This document shows positions 1 through 9,102 of a stretch of 64,000 bases of DNA, in pieces. Source of the DNA: Rhodonellum psychrophilum GCM71 = DSM 17998 (lineage in GTDB: Bacteria; Bacteroidota; Bacteroidia; Cytophagales; Cyclobacteriaceae); contig NZ_KB906674.1 of the NCBI RefSeq assembly GCF_000381545.1, positions 25,276 to 89,275 of the forward strand, read 5' to 3'. The notes beneath the pieces are model-generated. The model worked only from the letters and a program-made list of their open reading frames with translations, was not told where the DNA came from and did not search any database. How positions within the stretch are numbered: the stretch's first letter is position 1; each line of letters begins with the position of its first letter. A program made the position numbers and the translations under genes.

Positions 1-112
1 TTGTTTTCATATCCTCAAAGTTTGTGTCAAGCTTTCTTTCTATCCAAAAGGTTAATATAGTATTAATTGGATATATTTGAATGCAAAAATAAGATAAATT
101 TAATTGTATCCA

Positions 113-862
113 GTGAGTTTCGGGATCAAATTACCTCTTTTCGAAGGACCCTTCGATTTATTGTTGTTCTTTATCGAGAGAGACGAACTGGACATCTATG
201 ACATTCCCATCTCGAAGATAACCAACGACTTCTTGGATTATATCCATCATTTGGAAAAATTGGATATCGAAATGGCAAGTGAATTTATCCTGTTTGCGTC
301 GACACTGATGAAAATCAAGTCAAGGATGTTGCTTCCAAGACCGGAATTGGATGATCAGGGTACTGAGATAGATCCCCGGGAAGAGTTGATCAGGCATTTA
401 TTGGAATACAAGAAATACAAATCCATCATCGGTGATCTTGCCGATTTGGAAGCGGACCGCATTGGGAAAGAAAAAAGGGGCAATATCCTCGAAGAAATCA
501 GGCAACTTTCCAAATACGATGACGTGGAATCCGAAATGCAAGACATAGATTTGTATAAGCTTCTCAAGGTTTATCAAAAAGTAATGGCCAAGTTTGCGGT
601 GCGGTCAGATGAAACGACACATACGGTCATCCAGTATCCTTATACCATCGAACAACAAAAAGACTTTGTCTTGGAAAAAATCGGTTTAAATAGCACGCTT
701 CCTTTCACAGATTTTATCGGGTATAACGCCGATAAAATATTTGTCATTTATACATTTTTGGCCATCTTGGAACTCCTTCAGTTATCGTTGATCACGATCA
801 GGATCGGGGAGGGATTTAATAATTTTTGGGTTGAAAAAACCCAAGCTTTGCCAATAGTGTAA
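113..862 (+). CDS. scpA: Segregation and condensation protein A
   Basis: Kleisin subunit that bridges SMC ATPase heads and binds ScpB during chromosome condensation and segregation in the cytoplasm. The N-terminus (LPLFEGPFDLLLFFIERDEL) is the family signature, and the length of about 250 residues is normal. The frame is open from a TTG at 104, but GTG at 113 gives the usual start MSF-IKLPLFEGPFDLL, so I prefer it. No SMC or ScpB gene lies in the window. The 112 bases upstream are AT-rich with no other gene. The next gene begins two bases after the stop, so the two are probably co-transcribed. Confidence 0.93.
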   Translation: MSFGIKLPLFEGPFDLLLFFIERDELDIYDIPISKITNDFLDYIHHLEKLDIEMASEFILFASTLMKIKSRMLLPRPELDDQGTEIDPREELIRHLLEYKKYKSIIGDLADLEADRIGKEKRGNILEEIRQLSKYDDVESEMQDIDLYKLLKVYQKVMAKFAVRSDETTHTVIQYPYTIEQQKDFVLEKIGLNSTLPFTDFIGYNADKIFVIYTFLAILELLQLSLITIRIGEGFNNFWVEKTQALPIV

Positions 863-864
863 AT

Positions 865-1920
865 ATGAAGATAGACAATAAAAAGATTTTTGAGACACTC
901 AACCCAAACCGCGTTTGGGTACCCGTCCTGATCGGCCTTGGGATTGTTTTTCTCTTGTTTTATTTGGATCCAACCGTCAATGCAAAAACCCTAAAGGTTG
1001 TATTTGACGCTTCCCCAGCGTGGATTTTATTGGCTGTCGTGGTGATTTTGTTTAGGGATGCAGGCTATGTGTACAGAATTAGGGAAATCACGGACCGACA
1101 TCTCAGTTGGACGAGGGCCATTTATGTCATTATTCTTTGGGAATTTGCCTCCGCAGTGACGCCCTCTGTGGTTGGGGGGACAGCGGTCGCGGTTTTTATC
1201 CTGAACAAAGAAGGAATTAAGTTGGGCAAGGCCATTGCTTTTGTGATGGTTACCGCCATACTTGACAATTTGTTCTTTGTCATTGGCGCGCCGATCATCA
1301 TGTACTTTGCTCAGGGGAATATTTTTCCCGCAAGCAAAGTGATGGAGATGAAATTCGGCAAAAGCCTGGAAATATTGTTTTGGTCAAGCTATGGACTTTA
1401 TGCTTCTTATACCCTGATCATGGCTGGGGCACTTTTTTTCAGGCCGAGGGTTTTCAAATGGCTCCTCCTAAAATTGTATTCCATCAAGTGGCTGAGAAAG
1501 TGGAAACATGCTGCCAATGAATATGGCAATCAGATCATGGAGGCTTCCAAAGAATTGAGAGGGAAGAATTTTAGGTATTGGTTGCCTATTATTTTAGCGA
1601 CCATCTTTGTGTGGTGCTCCCGCTACTTGATGCTCAATGCCCTGATTGGGGCTTATGAAAGCCTTTCCTCCATCGAGCACGTCATCATTTTTGCCCGTCA
1701 GGTGATCATGTGGATTGTGATGATGATTTCGCCCACGCCAGGAAGTAGTGGTACGGCGGAGTTTTTCTTTGGGCAATTCTTCAGCGAATTCCTGACCGGA
1801 TATACCTTTGTCACCAGTATATTGTGGAGGCTTCTTTCTTACTATCCGTATTTGATATTGGGAGCGATATTTCTACCAAGGTGGATTCGACAGGTTTTTT
1901 TCAAAAAGAAAGCCGATTGA
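865..1920 (+). CDS. Flippase-like integral membrane protein (LPG synthase TM / UPF0104 family)
   Basis: About 350 residues with roughly eight hydrophobic segments. It carries the family hallmarks TPSVVGGTAVAVFIL near residue 98 and SPTPGSSGTAEF near residue 290. The family contains the membrane half of MprF and many stand-alone proteins thought to move or modify lipids. There is no C-terminal aminoacyl-transferase domain, so this is the stand-alone form and its substrate is unknown. It starts two bases after scpA and ends 23 bases before the murF-alr fusion, which suggests one operon. The family call is firm and the function is not. Confidence 0.85.
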   Translation: MKIDNKKIFETLNPNRVWVPVLIGLGIVFLLFYLDPTVNAKTLKVVFDASPAWILLAVVVILFRDAGYVYRIREITDRHLSWTRAIYVIILWEFASAVTPSVVGGTAVAVFILNKEGIKLGKAIAFVMVTAILDNLFFVIGAPIIMYFAQGNIFPASKVMEMKFGKSLEILFWSSYGLYASYTLIMAGALFFRPRVFKWLLLKLYSIKWLRKWKHAANEYGNQIMEASKELRGKNFRYWLPIILATIFVWCSRYLMLNALIGAYESLSSIEHVIIFARQVIMWIVMMISPTPGSSGTAEFFFGQFFSEFLTGYTFVTSILWRLLSYYPYLILGAIFLPRWIRQVFFKKKAD

Positions 1921-1943
1921 TTTCAAAAGGTTAAATTAGGCGT

Positions 1944-4412
1944 ATGATCCAATCCCTTCTCCCTTCACAGGTTTGCGAAATAGTCCAAGGTTTTCTTTTA
2001 CATGGATCCCAGGAACAAATCATCAACCAGATCATCGTGGATTCCAGAAATGTGGTCTATCCCGAAACCACCTTATTTGTGGCCCTGAAGGGGGCAAAAT
2101 CGGATGGACATGACTTTATAGAGGAACTCTATAAAAAAGGTGTTCGTCATTTTTTGATCAGAAAAGGCTCGGGAATCAATATTGCCGGAAAAGAGGAAGG
2201 AACATTTATCGCCTGTGAGGATCCCCTTTCCGGGTTACAGCTTTTGGCTGCCTACCAACGTCAGCTCTACAAAAATCCAGTCGTCGGCATCACCGGCAGC
2301 AATGGCAAAACCATCGTCAAGGAATGGCTGGGTCAGATTCTTGGTCAGCGGTTTGCCGTGGCCAAAAGCCCAAAAAGCTACAACAGCCAGGTGGGCGTGC
2401 CACTTTCCATTTTCGGAATAGCGCAATACCATCAAGTAGCGGTCATGGAGGCGGGGATTTCCAAGCCTGCCGAAATGGTCAAATTGGCCAATATGATCCA
2501 AGCAAGTCTTGGGATTTTCACCAATATCGGAACCGCCCACGAGGAGGGTTTTTCCTCCCAAGACGAAAAACTCGAAGAGAAAACAAAGCTTTTTGAAAAG
2601 TCAAAGTTTATCGTTTACCGAAAGGACCAGGTAAAATCCGCCCGGTATCTGGAAGCCAATTTTGAAGCCGAAAGGTTGGTCAGCTGGTCCCAAGAACCGG
2701 GGGCAACCTACACCCTATCGGTCAAAAAAGAAATCGACAAGTCAAAGATACTCCTCTTGAAACCGGACCTGAGTCTTTTCACTTTTTGGGTTCCTTTTAC
2801 CGATGCGGCCTCCCTCGAGAATGTCAGGCATGCGATTGTTGCGGCATTGACCTTGGGCATGGAAGCGGTCGAGATCCAAGAAGGACTGGACCACCTCAAG
2901 GCGGTAGACATGCGGCTGACCCTGAAAACCGGACCAAATGATAGCCTCGTCATTGACGACACCTACAACAATGATCTTGCAGGACTCCGCTTGGCATTGG
3001 ATTTTATGGCTGCCCAGCGGTCCAAAAAACGCAAGGTTCTTTTTCTTTCCGACATGCTACAGGTTGGAGATGCCAAGACAGTGTATGAAGAAGTTGCAGA
3101 ATTGATCAATCACCATCAGATTGACTATGTCTTTGGGGTAGGAAAGGAAATCCCTGTGCTGAAGGACAAACTTTCGGAGGGATCGGTTTTTTACCCAGAC
3201 ACGGAAAGCCTTTTGGCAAATTTGGATCAAAACCAGTTTGACAATGACCTGATTTTGGTCACAGGGGCAAGGAATTTCGGATTTGAAAAAATAGTCAACA
3301 GCCTTCAGCAAAGGATCCATGGAACTGTTTTGGAAATCAACCTGAACGCATTGACCCACAATTATAATTTTTATAAAACCAAGCTTTTGCCTGATACCAA
3401 AGTGATGGTGATGGTGAAGGCTTTTGCCTACGGAGGCGGAGCGACAGAGATTGCCAACCATCTTCAACAACTCAAAGCGGATTATTTGGCAGTCGCCTAC
3501 ACCGATGAAGGTGTGGCATTGCGGGAACAAGGGATCACTTTGCCGATAATGGTCCTGAATCCCATGCAGGAATCCTTTGTGAATTTACAGAAATTTGACC
3601 TTGAACCGGTGGTGTACAGCCCCTTGTTTTTTCTTCAGCTGGGGAAGTTTTGCCGAAACAACCGTTTGTCCATGAAAATTCATTTGGATCTTGATACGGG
3701 AATGCACCGATTGGGTTTTGAGGAAAATCAGGTGGAGGATTTGCTTCAATTGATCAAAGATTATCCAGAATTGACCATTGCAAGTCTTTATACCCACTTG
3801 GTGGGAGCAGATGAGGGCGCCCATCAGGACTATAGCCTGGAGCAATTGGAATTGTTCATCCGCATGAGTGCGCAAATCACCGAAAATCTTGCTTATCAAC
3901 CGCTTCGCCATGCCCTAAACTCGGCTGGAATCATCCGATATCCTGAGTACCAGATGGAAATGGTCCGCTTGGGAATCGGCTTGTATGGCGTTGAGGTTAA
4001 CGGAAAATTTGACCAAGCGCTCAAGCCCATCAGCACGCTGAAAACAACCATCTCCCAGATCAAAGAACTGAAAAAAGGGGAAACTGTGGGCTACAGTCGA
4101 AAGGGAGAAATGCACGAAAACGGAAAAATAGCCACCATTGCCATTGGCTATGCAGATGGATATGACCGGAGGTTCAGCAATGGAAAAGGGATCGTCCTAC
4201 TCAATGGACATCCCGTCCCGGTAATCGGGAATGTCTGCATGGACATGTGTATGATTGACATCACGGGTGTTGAAGCAAAGGAAGGGGATGAGGTGACGAT
4301 TTATGGTCCCGGAATTTCATTAAAGGAACTTGCCCAGCGCATCGGAACCATCCCCTACGAATTGCTGACCAATATCAGCAGCAGGGTGAAGCGTGTGTAT
4401 TACCTGGATTGA
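1944..4412 (+). CDS. murF/alr: Bifunctional MurF (UDP-MurNAc-tripeptide:D-Ala-D-Ala ligase)/alanine racemase
   Basis: An 822-residue fusion. Residues 1 to about 450 are a Mur ligase with ATP loop GITGSNGKT at 115-123 and a C-terminal Mur domain. Residues from about 455 are a fold-type III PLP alanine racemase. The PLP lysine is about K492 in VMVMVKAFAYGGG, and the tyrosine region is IGYADGYDRRF. The racemase makes D-Ala, and MurF adds D-Ala-D-Ala to the peptidoglycan precursor. This arrangement is known in Bacteroidetes. In the MurF P-loop region GKTIVKEW replaces the more common GKTTTKE, so one Thr is Ile. No separate alr or ddl is in the window. Confidence 0.93.
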   Translation: MIQSLLPSQVCEIVQGFLLHGSQEQIINQIIVDSRNVVYPETTLFVALKGAKSDGHDFIEELYKKGVRHFLIRKGSGINIAGKEEGTFIACEDPLSGLQLLAAYQRQLYKNPVVGITGSNGKTIVKEWLGQILGQRFAVAKSPKSYNSQVGVPLSIFGIAQYHQVAVMEAGISKPAEMVKLANMIQASLGIFTNIGTAHEEGFSSQDEKLEEKTKLFEKSKFIVYRKDQVKSARYLEANFEAERLVSWSQEPGATYTLSVKKEIDKSKILLLKPDLSLFTFWVPFTDAASLENVRHAIVAALTLGMEAVEIQEGLDHLKAVDMRLTLKTGPNDSLVIDDTYNNDLAGLRLALDFMAAQRSKKRKVLFLSDMLQVGDAKTVYEEVAELINHHQIDYVFGVGKEIPVLKDKLSEGSVFYPDTESLLANLDQNQFDNDLILVTGARNFGFEKIVNSLQQRIHGTVLEINLNALTHNYNFYKTKLLPDTKVMVMVKAFAYGGGATEIANHLQQLKADYLAVAYTDEGVALREQGITLPIMVLNPMQESFVNLQKFDLEPVVYSPLFFLQLGKFCRNNRLSMKIHLDLDTGMHRLGFEENQVEDLLQLIKDYPELTIASLYTHLVGADEGAHQDYSLEQLELFIRMSAQITENLAYQPLRHALNSAGIIRYPEYQMEMVRLGIGLYGVEVNGKFDQALKPISTLKTTISQIKELKKGETVGYSRKGEMHENGKIATIAIGYADGYDRRFSNGKGIVLLNGHPVPVIGNVCMDMCMIDITGVEAKEGDEVTIYGPGISLKELAQRIGTIPYELLTNISSRVKRVYYLD

Positions 4413-4448
4413 AACCCCTTTCTATCAGTCTCGAAAAGATCCGAATCC

Positions 4449-4583
4449 ATGGTATGTGTCCCCACAGACCATCATTCTATTTCCATCTGAACCATGGTCT
4501 GGATTCTAGTTTTTACTACCATGGTCTGTGTCCTCACAGACCATCACCCCACAAATATCAATCTCCGACCATGGCCTGGTCCC
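4449..4583. repeat. Small array of related hairpins after murF-alr
   Basis: Three related inverted repeats lie between two convergent genes. At 4449-4472 there is a 10-bp stem with one mismatch and loop TCCC. At 4521-4544 there is a perfect 10-bp stem ATGGTCTGTG/CACAGACCAT with loop TCCT. At about 4564-4583 there is a 6-bp stem TGGCCT/AGGCCA. A lone CCATGGTCTG also occurs near 4492-4501. None is followed by a strong T-run, so they look like a decaying palindromic repeat rather than a classical terminator, although they could help end transcription from both sides. Confidence 0.7.
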
Positions 4584-4602
4584 CAAAGGCCAACACGCCT
4601 GA

Positions 4603-5850
4603 TCAACCAGGTAGGTTCGCGCAAGCAATACCCTTTGTCCCTAATTGAATTGTGCACTTCATCCGGACGAGGATGATCCCCGCGGAAATCAGCGTCAAGA
4701 CCCCGATCAAAAGGATGGCGGAATTGATTCCATAAAAGTCTGCAATAATACCGGTTAGGATCGCTCCGATCGCATAGCCCAAATCTCTCCAAAGTCTAAA
4801 TACACCAATACTGCCTGCCCGATCTATCGGATTGGTGTTGTCCGCGACACTCGCCAAAAAAGTGGGGTAAACGATGGCCGTTCCCCAGCCGAGAAGGGCG
4901 GAGAGCACGATGAAATGGGTCATTGTTTCTGCATAAAGAAAAACCATCAAGACCAGTCCCTGAAGGAGCATTCCAACGAAAAGAAGATTTTTCTTACAGA
5001 AAATATCCGCCATCTTTCCGGTAAACAACTGCCCTATCCCCCAGACAGCGGGGTAGATGGCGGTGACGATTCCGATTTGTTCCAAATTGAAACCCTTGGT
5101 GGCCAGAAGTACCGGAAAGATTCCCCATGCCATGCCATCATTCAGATTGTTGACAAGTCCGGCCTGGGTGACGGAACCAAGATTTTTGTTTTTCCAGGTG
5201 GTTTCCCAAAATATGTTTTTGAGCTTTGGTGTGGTGCTGGTGTTTTTTTCTGCCTGAACATGGTGTTTTGTGTCCTTGATTAAGAAAATACTTCCAAAAA
5301 GCCCCAAAAAAGACATGACCACGCCGAGGTAAAAGGGATAAGGCCTTAGGCCAAATTCAGATGCGATATAGCCCGTTAAAAAAGCGACCAAAGCCACGGC
5401 AATATACCCAGACGATTCATTGAGACCCATGGCAAAACCCCGTTGTTTTTCACCGACCAAATCGATTTTCATGACCACGGTACTGCTCCAGGCGAGTCCC
5501 TGATTGATACCCAAAAACACATTGGCCGCAATGACCCAATTCCAGTCCTGCGCAAACATCAGGATAAAAGGCACGGGAATGGCAAACATCCAGCCGATGG
5601 TCAGCAGGTTTTTTCGTCCGATTTTATTGGCAAAAACCCCTGCAAAATAATTGGTGATGGCCTTTGTGATCCCGAAGACAATGATGAAGGAAAGAATGGC
5701 TGTCTTGGCTGTAAGGTTGAATTCTATCTCGGCGATTTGAGGGAGAATGCTTCTCTCCAATCCGACCATACCGCCCACAAAGGCATTGATGATGACCAAT
5801 AGCGCAAATTGTTTCCAGTTTTCCTTCAGTCCCAGCTGTATCTTTTCCAT
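4603..5850 (-). CDS. Major facilitator superfamily transporter
   Basis: A 415-residue protein with about twelve hydrophobic helices. The loop-2/3 motif is represented by GVFANKIGRKNLL near residue 72, and a second copy, TGKMADIFCKKNLL, occurs near residue 285. The substrate cannot be told from sequence. It lies 68 bp downstream of a same-strand Crp/Fnr gene, so the two may be expressed together. The last dozen residues (QLGTKGIACANLPG) run toward the hairpin array and look like an unconserved tail. Confidence 0.85.
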   Translation of the reverse strand: MEKIQLGLKENWKQFALLVIINAFVGGMVGLERSILPQIAEIEFNLTAKTAILSFIIVFGITKAITNYFAGVFANKIGRKNLLTIGWMFAIPVPFILMFAQDWNWVIAANVFLGINQGLAWSSTVVMKIDLVGEKQRGFAMGLNESSGYIAVALVAFLTGYIASEFGLRPYPFYLGVVMSFLGLFGSIFLIKDTKHHVQAEKNTSTTPKLKNIFWETTWKNKNLGSVTQAGLVNNLNDGMAWGIFPVLLATKGFNLEQIGIVTAIYPAVWGIGQLFTGKMADIFCKKNLLFVGMLLQGLVLMVFLYAETMTHFIVLSALLGWGTAIVYPTFLASVADNTNPIDRAGSIGVFRLWRDLGYAIGAILTGIIADFYGINSAILLIGVLTLISAGIILVRMKCTIQLGTKGIACANLPG

Positions 5851-5918
5851 TCTTGCAGTTTATTGTCCTGCAAAATTCGGGTTATGGGCAGCCGATTCCT
5901 TTTACATATGTTAAATAA

Positions 5919-6509
5919 TCACCGCTGTGCCCTGATGCGACTCAGGCTTACCTGCGTAATGCCAAGGTAAGAAGCGATGTGTTTCAAGGGGACCCTTTGA
6001 AGGATGTCTGGGGAATCCAAAAGCAAGGCTTCGTATCGTTCTTTTGCGGAATGAAACTGAATGCTTTCTATTCGGTTTACGGTTTCCACATAGGCAGTTT
6101 CGAAGATTTTCCGGAAGAGCCTTTCGATCTCTGGAAACTGGTCATACAATTTGAAAAGTGCCACAGCATCCACCCCGATTATTTCCGAATCCTCCAATAC
6201 CTGGATGGCTTTTCGGCTGGGTTTCCCCGTAAATAGGCTTTCCGCGCGCACAATGATGCTGTTTTCGGAGGCGAAAAATTCGGTCACATCTATACCTTCT
6301 CTGTAATAATAGATACGGGCAATTCCTTTATCGATAAAATAAATGGTCTTGCAGGTGTAGCCAATCGGTTGGAGATCTTTGTTTTTCGGTACTTTAATGT
6401 GGGAACATAGTTTCACGAGGGCTTCTTCTGCGGCCTTTGAAATCGAATTGAATTTCTTGAAATAATGGAAGAGGTTTTCAAACTGTGCTTGGGATGGCAT
6501 CATTTCCAA
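5919..6509 (-). CDS. Crp/Fnr family transcriptional regulator
   Basis: A 196-residue protein with an N-terminal cyclic-nucleotide-binding-like beta roll (about 35-130) and a C-terminal winged helix ending in the recognition helix LKHIASYLGITQVSLSRIRAQ. There is no FNR-type N-terminal cysteine cluster, so iron-sulphur oxygen sensing is unlikely. The effector is unknown. Such short Crp homologues are abundant in Bacteroidetes and often sit beside one target operon. The same-strand MFS gene downstream is the obvious candidate. An in-frame ATG three codons in could also be the start. Confidence 0.88.
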   Translation of the reverse strand: MEMMPSQAQFENLFHYFKKFNSISKAAEEALVKLCSHIKVPKNKDLQPIGYTCKTIYFIDKGIARIYYYREGIDVTEFFASENSIIVRAESLFTGKPSRKAIQVLEDSEIIGVDAVALFKLYDQFPEIERLFRKIFETAYVETVNRIESIQFHSAKERYEALLLDSPDILQRVPLKHIASYLGITQVSLSRIRAQR

Positions 6510-6668
6510 AAGTTATGGGGATTCCCCTTTTTACTTGTAAAATAAAGTAGGTAGATTCAAATCTTTTCCCAATATCCGTTCTATTTTCTAATTTGAGTCT
6601 AAATTTGCGGGATAAAAATCCTTCAACCAATTTAAAAAATCATCAATCTGGAACAATCCCAGGAATCC

Positions 6669-7484
6669 ATGCTAAAATTTCCCAGTAAAGCCAGACTTGC
6701 CCATATCGTTTTCGAATCGGATGATTGGGCCTCCAAAACTTTTGATGTGGTTCTTTTGGTCTTGATATTTTTGAGTGTGGGCGTCGCTATTTTGGATTCT
6801 GTTCGGCAGATCCATCTGGATTACGGAGAATTTTTGTATCAACTGGAGTGGGGCTTCACCATTCTCTTTTCCATTGAATATGGATTGCGGATATGGTTGA
6901 GCAGAAAGCCAAAAGGTTATATTTTCAGCTTCTATGGAATGGTGGATTTGTTTGCGATTCTGCCTTCTTTTTTAAGTCTTTTGGTGGCCAATACGCAGCT
7001 ATTTGCTGTGGTCAGGGCATTGCGGTTTTTGAGGGTACTTCGGGTGCTAAAATTGGGCAAACACATGCAAGAGGCCCAGATTTTGGTTGCTGCATTGCAC
7101 AGCAGTCGGCTTAAGATCCAGATTTTTGTGGGCTCTGTACTCACCATTGTTTTGGTGATGGGAACGTTGATGTTCCTGATCGAAGGTCCGGCCAATGGCT
7201 TCACCAGCATTCCGGTTTCCATGTATTGGGCCATTGTTACTTTGACGACTGTCGGCTTTGGCGACATCACCCCGAATACGCCCTTGGGTCAGTTTGCGGC
7301 CTCTTTGATCATGTTGTTGGGTTATGCGATCATCGCAGTTCCGACGGGAATAGTCTCCTCAGAACTGACGGAAGCCAAAAGAAAACGGAATAAAGAAAAA
7401 GAAGTTGGCTGTCCAAAATGCCATGCGGGCAATCATGATTTTGACGCTTTGTACTGCAAATACTGTGGCACGACCTTGCCTTGA
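6669..7484 (+). CDS. Voltage-gated-type potassium channel with C-terminal zinc ribbon
   Basis: A 271-residue ion channel of the six-TM Kv type. It has a voltage-sensor-like S4 (ALRFLRVLRVLKLGKH) and a pore with selectivity filter TLTTVGFGDITP near residue 195. The usual cytoplasmic C-terminus is replaced by a short zinc ribbon, CPKC then CKYCG, in the last 30 residues. This fits an inner-membrane K+ channel gated by voltage, possibly modulated through a metal-binding tail. It is divergent from the Crp/Fnr gene, with 159 bp of AT-rich promoter region between them. Confidence 0.9.
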   Translation: MLKFPSKARLAHIVFESDDWASKTFDVVLLVLIFLSVGVAILDSVRQIHLDYGEFLYQLEWGFTILFSIEYGLRIWLSRKPKGYIFSFYGMVDLFAILPSFLSLLVANTQLFAVVRALRFLRVLRVLKLGKHMQEAQILVAALHSSRLKIQIFVGSVLTIVLVMGTLMFLIEGPANGFTSIPVSMYWAIVTLTTVGFGDITPNTPLGQFAASLIMLLGYAIIAVPTGIVSSELTEAKRKRNKEKEVGCPKCHAGNHDFDALYCKYCGTTLP

Positions 7485-7530
7485 TTCGGGCTTGGAAAAT
7501 GATCTTTTTCAATCTGTGAATTGAGGATAA

Positions 7531-7580
7531 AAAAATCAGCTCCCGGAAGCATATATTTCTGAATTCTCCCGGGAGCTGAA
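7531..7580 (-). terminator. Rho-independent terminator after ridA
   Basis: Stem CAGCTCCCGG (7538-7547) pairs perfectly with CCGGGAGCTG (7569-7578). On the minus strand it is followed by a T-run (complement of 7530-7536). It lies just past the ridA stop and probably ends the long minus-strand polysaccharide operon. It may also stop readthrough from the potassium channel gene. Confidence 0.85.
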
Positions 7581-7587
7581 TATTTCG

Positions 7588-7971
7588 TTAGCCCTTCACT
7601 GCAATGCAGGAAATTTCCACATTTACATTTTTGGGAAGCCTGCTGACCTCTACGGTCTCCCGGGCTGGGGGATTGTTTTTGAAATACTGTCCGTAGGCTT
7701 CATTGATGGTTGAAAATTCATCCATGTTTTTGATGAAGATGGTGCATTTGACCACATCGCCAAAACTAAAGCCTGCGGCCCTAAGGACTGCTTCCATATT
7801 TTTCATGACAGCATGGGTTTCTTCGGTGATGTTTTCATTGATCAACTCGCCCGTTTCCGGATCCAATGCGATTTGACCAGAAACATACAGGGTATTTCCT
7901 GCTTTTACCGCTTGGCTGTAGGGTCCTATCGGTGCTGGTGCTTCTTGTGAATAGATGATTTCCTTTTCCAT
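7588..7971 (-). CDS. ridA: RidA family enamine/imine deaminase
   Basis: A 127-residue cytosolic enzyme that hydrolyses reactive 2-aminoacrylate-type imines made by PLP enzymes. Signatures are APAPIGPYSQAVKAG at the N-terminus, GQIALDP, and the C-terminal PPARETVEVSRLPKNVNVEISCIA with the conserved substrate-binding Arg. The length is typical of the family. It starts three bases after the preceding glycosyltransferase stop, so it is probably the last gene of the exopolysaccharide operon, an unexpected place for a housekeeping enzyme. Confidence 0.95.
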   Translation of the reverse strand: MEKEIIYSQEAPAPIGPYSQAVKAGNTLYVSGQIALDPETGELINENITEETHAVMKNMEAVLRAAGFSFGDVVKCTIFIKNMDEFSTINEAYGQYFKNNPPARETVEVSRLPKNVNVEISCIAVKG

Positions 7972-7974
7972 AGC

Positions 7975-9102
7975 TTATTTTTTTAGGGATTTGAAGACTT
8001 CCAAATATTGATCCGTCACATAGTCCCAGTTGTACTTTTGGGTGAGGCCATCCCTTGAGGTGGATCTCAACGTATCCAATTCCATTGGGGACTGCTCCGC
8101 CCTGTCGATGATTTCCAAAACCGCGGTATGGCTTTTTTCGAAATACCAGCCATGTTTTCCATTTTGGAGCATTTCCTGGTTGAATCGGGTGTTCAGGGCT
8201 AAAATGGCGCAACCATATCCCAATGCTTTGAGCATTGCCGGATTGGTGCCGCCGTATTCATGACCGTGAAAATAGGCAAAAGATTGGTGATACAAGGCCG
8301 TTAATTCTTCGGGATCGGTGATATAACCTGTAAACAACAAGCGATCATCCTCAATTGCCTTCAATTCTTCCACATAGGCATCTGTATAGGGAATGTCTCC
8401 GACGATCACCAATTTCCTTTTGGTTTTGGATTGGACAAATCCTTCGATGATCAGATCGGCATTGTTGTCCGGAACCAAACGGCCCACGATAAGGTAATAG
8501 CCCTGAGGTTCCAAACCCCAATTTCTGATTCTTTCGGGATTGGAATCATGTGCGGGATTGGCACCGTAGGCGATGATGGTGGAAGGCGCATCAAAAAGTT
8601 CGAGATAGGTTTTCTGCATTTCTACAGAATCCGTGATGACCCGATCGTAAAGTTTTGTTGCCAATTTGGATGCCCACAAGAAGTATTTGGCACCAAAACC
8701 TTTCCATTTTGGTCTTAACCATTCCAAACCGTCCACATTGATGGCGGTTGGTTTGCCAAAAAACTTGGTGAGAAAGCCAAAGGGGCCATTGGCACTGTTG
8801 ACCACGAAAATCACATCCACATCCGATAAGCAGGCATGAAGGATGGAAAAAAACGAGTGGGACAATTGGCTCAGACTTTTGGTTTCGATCCCGGGTATAT
8901 AAACCAGTTTGATGCCGTTTACTACCGGAGGCTTTACCGGAAAAAGGGAACTGTGACAGTAAATCCTTACTTCAACTCCTTTTCGGTTCAGTCTTTCTCC
9001 CATTTCCTTCATCAAGGTATCATATCCCCCATATACATAAGGATAGCCTTTGGCACCGAGCATGGCTACCTTTAGTTTCTTTTCTTTGGAGATATCTGAC
9101 AT
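7975..9102 (-). CDS. GT4 glycosyltransferase with DUF1972 N-terminal domain
   Basis: A 375-residue GT-B fold enzyme. The N-terminal half starts KVAMLGAKGYPYVYGGYDTL, matching the DUF1972 acceptor domain found in rhamnosyl- and related transferases of surface polysaccharide loci. The C-terminal half carries a GT4 nucleotide-sugar region (YYLIVGRLVPDNN, EYGGTNPAMLKALGYGCAIL with the E-x7-E-like motif). It acts at the cytoplasmic face of the membrane on a polyprenyl-linked glycan. The chosen start overlaps the upstream GT4 gene by 31 bp, which suggests translational coupling. Confidence 0.88.
   Translation of the reverse strand: MSDISKEKKLKVAMLGAKGYPYVYGGYDTLMKEMGERLNRKGVEVRIYCHSSLFPVKPPVVNGIKLVYIPGIETKSLSQLSHSFFSILHACLSDVDVIFVVNSANGPFGFLTKFFGKPTAINVDGLEWLRPKWKGFGAKYFLWASKLATKLYDRVITDSVEMQKTYLELFDAPSTIIAYGANPAHDSNPERIRNWGLEPQGYYLIVGRLVPDNNADLIIEGFVQSKTKRKLVIVGDIPYTDAYVEELKAIEDDRLLFTGYITDPEELTALYHQSFAYFHGHEYGGTNPAMLKALGYGCAILALNTRFNQEMLQNGKHGWYFEKSHTAVLEIIDRAEQSPMELDTLRSTSRDGLTQKYNWDYVTDQYLEVFKSLKK

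Noticed and set aside
3057..3530. 157-codon antisense frame inside murF-alr.
   Set aside because: The plus strand encodes a well-conserved enzyme here. The antisense frame lacks family similarity and is a composition artefact.
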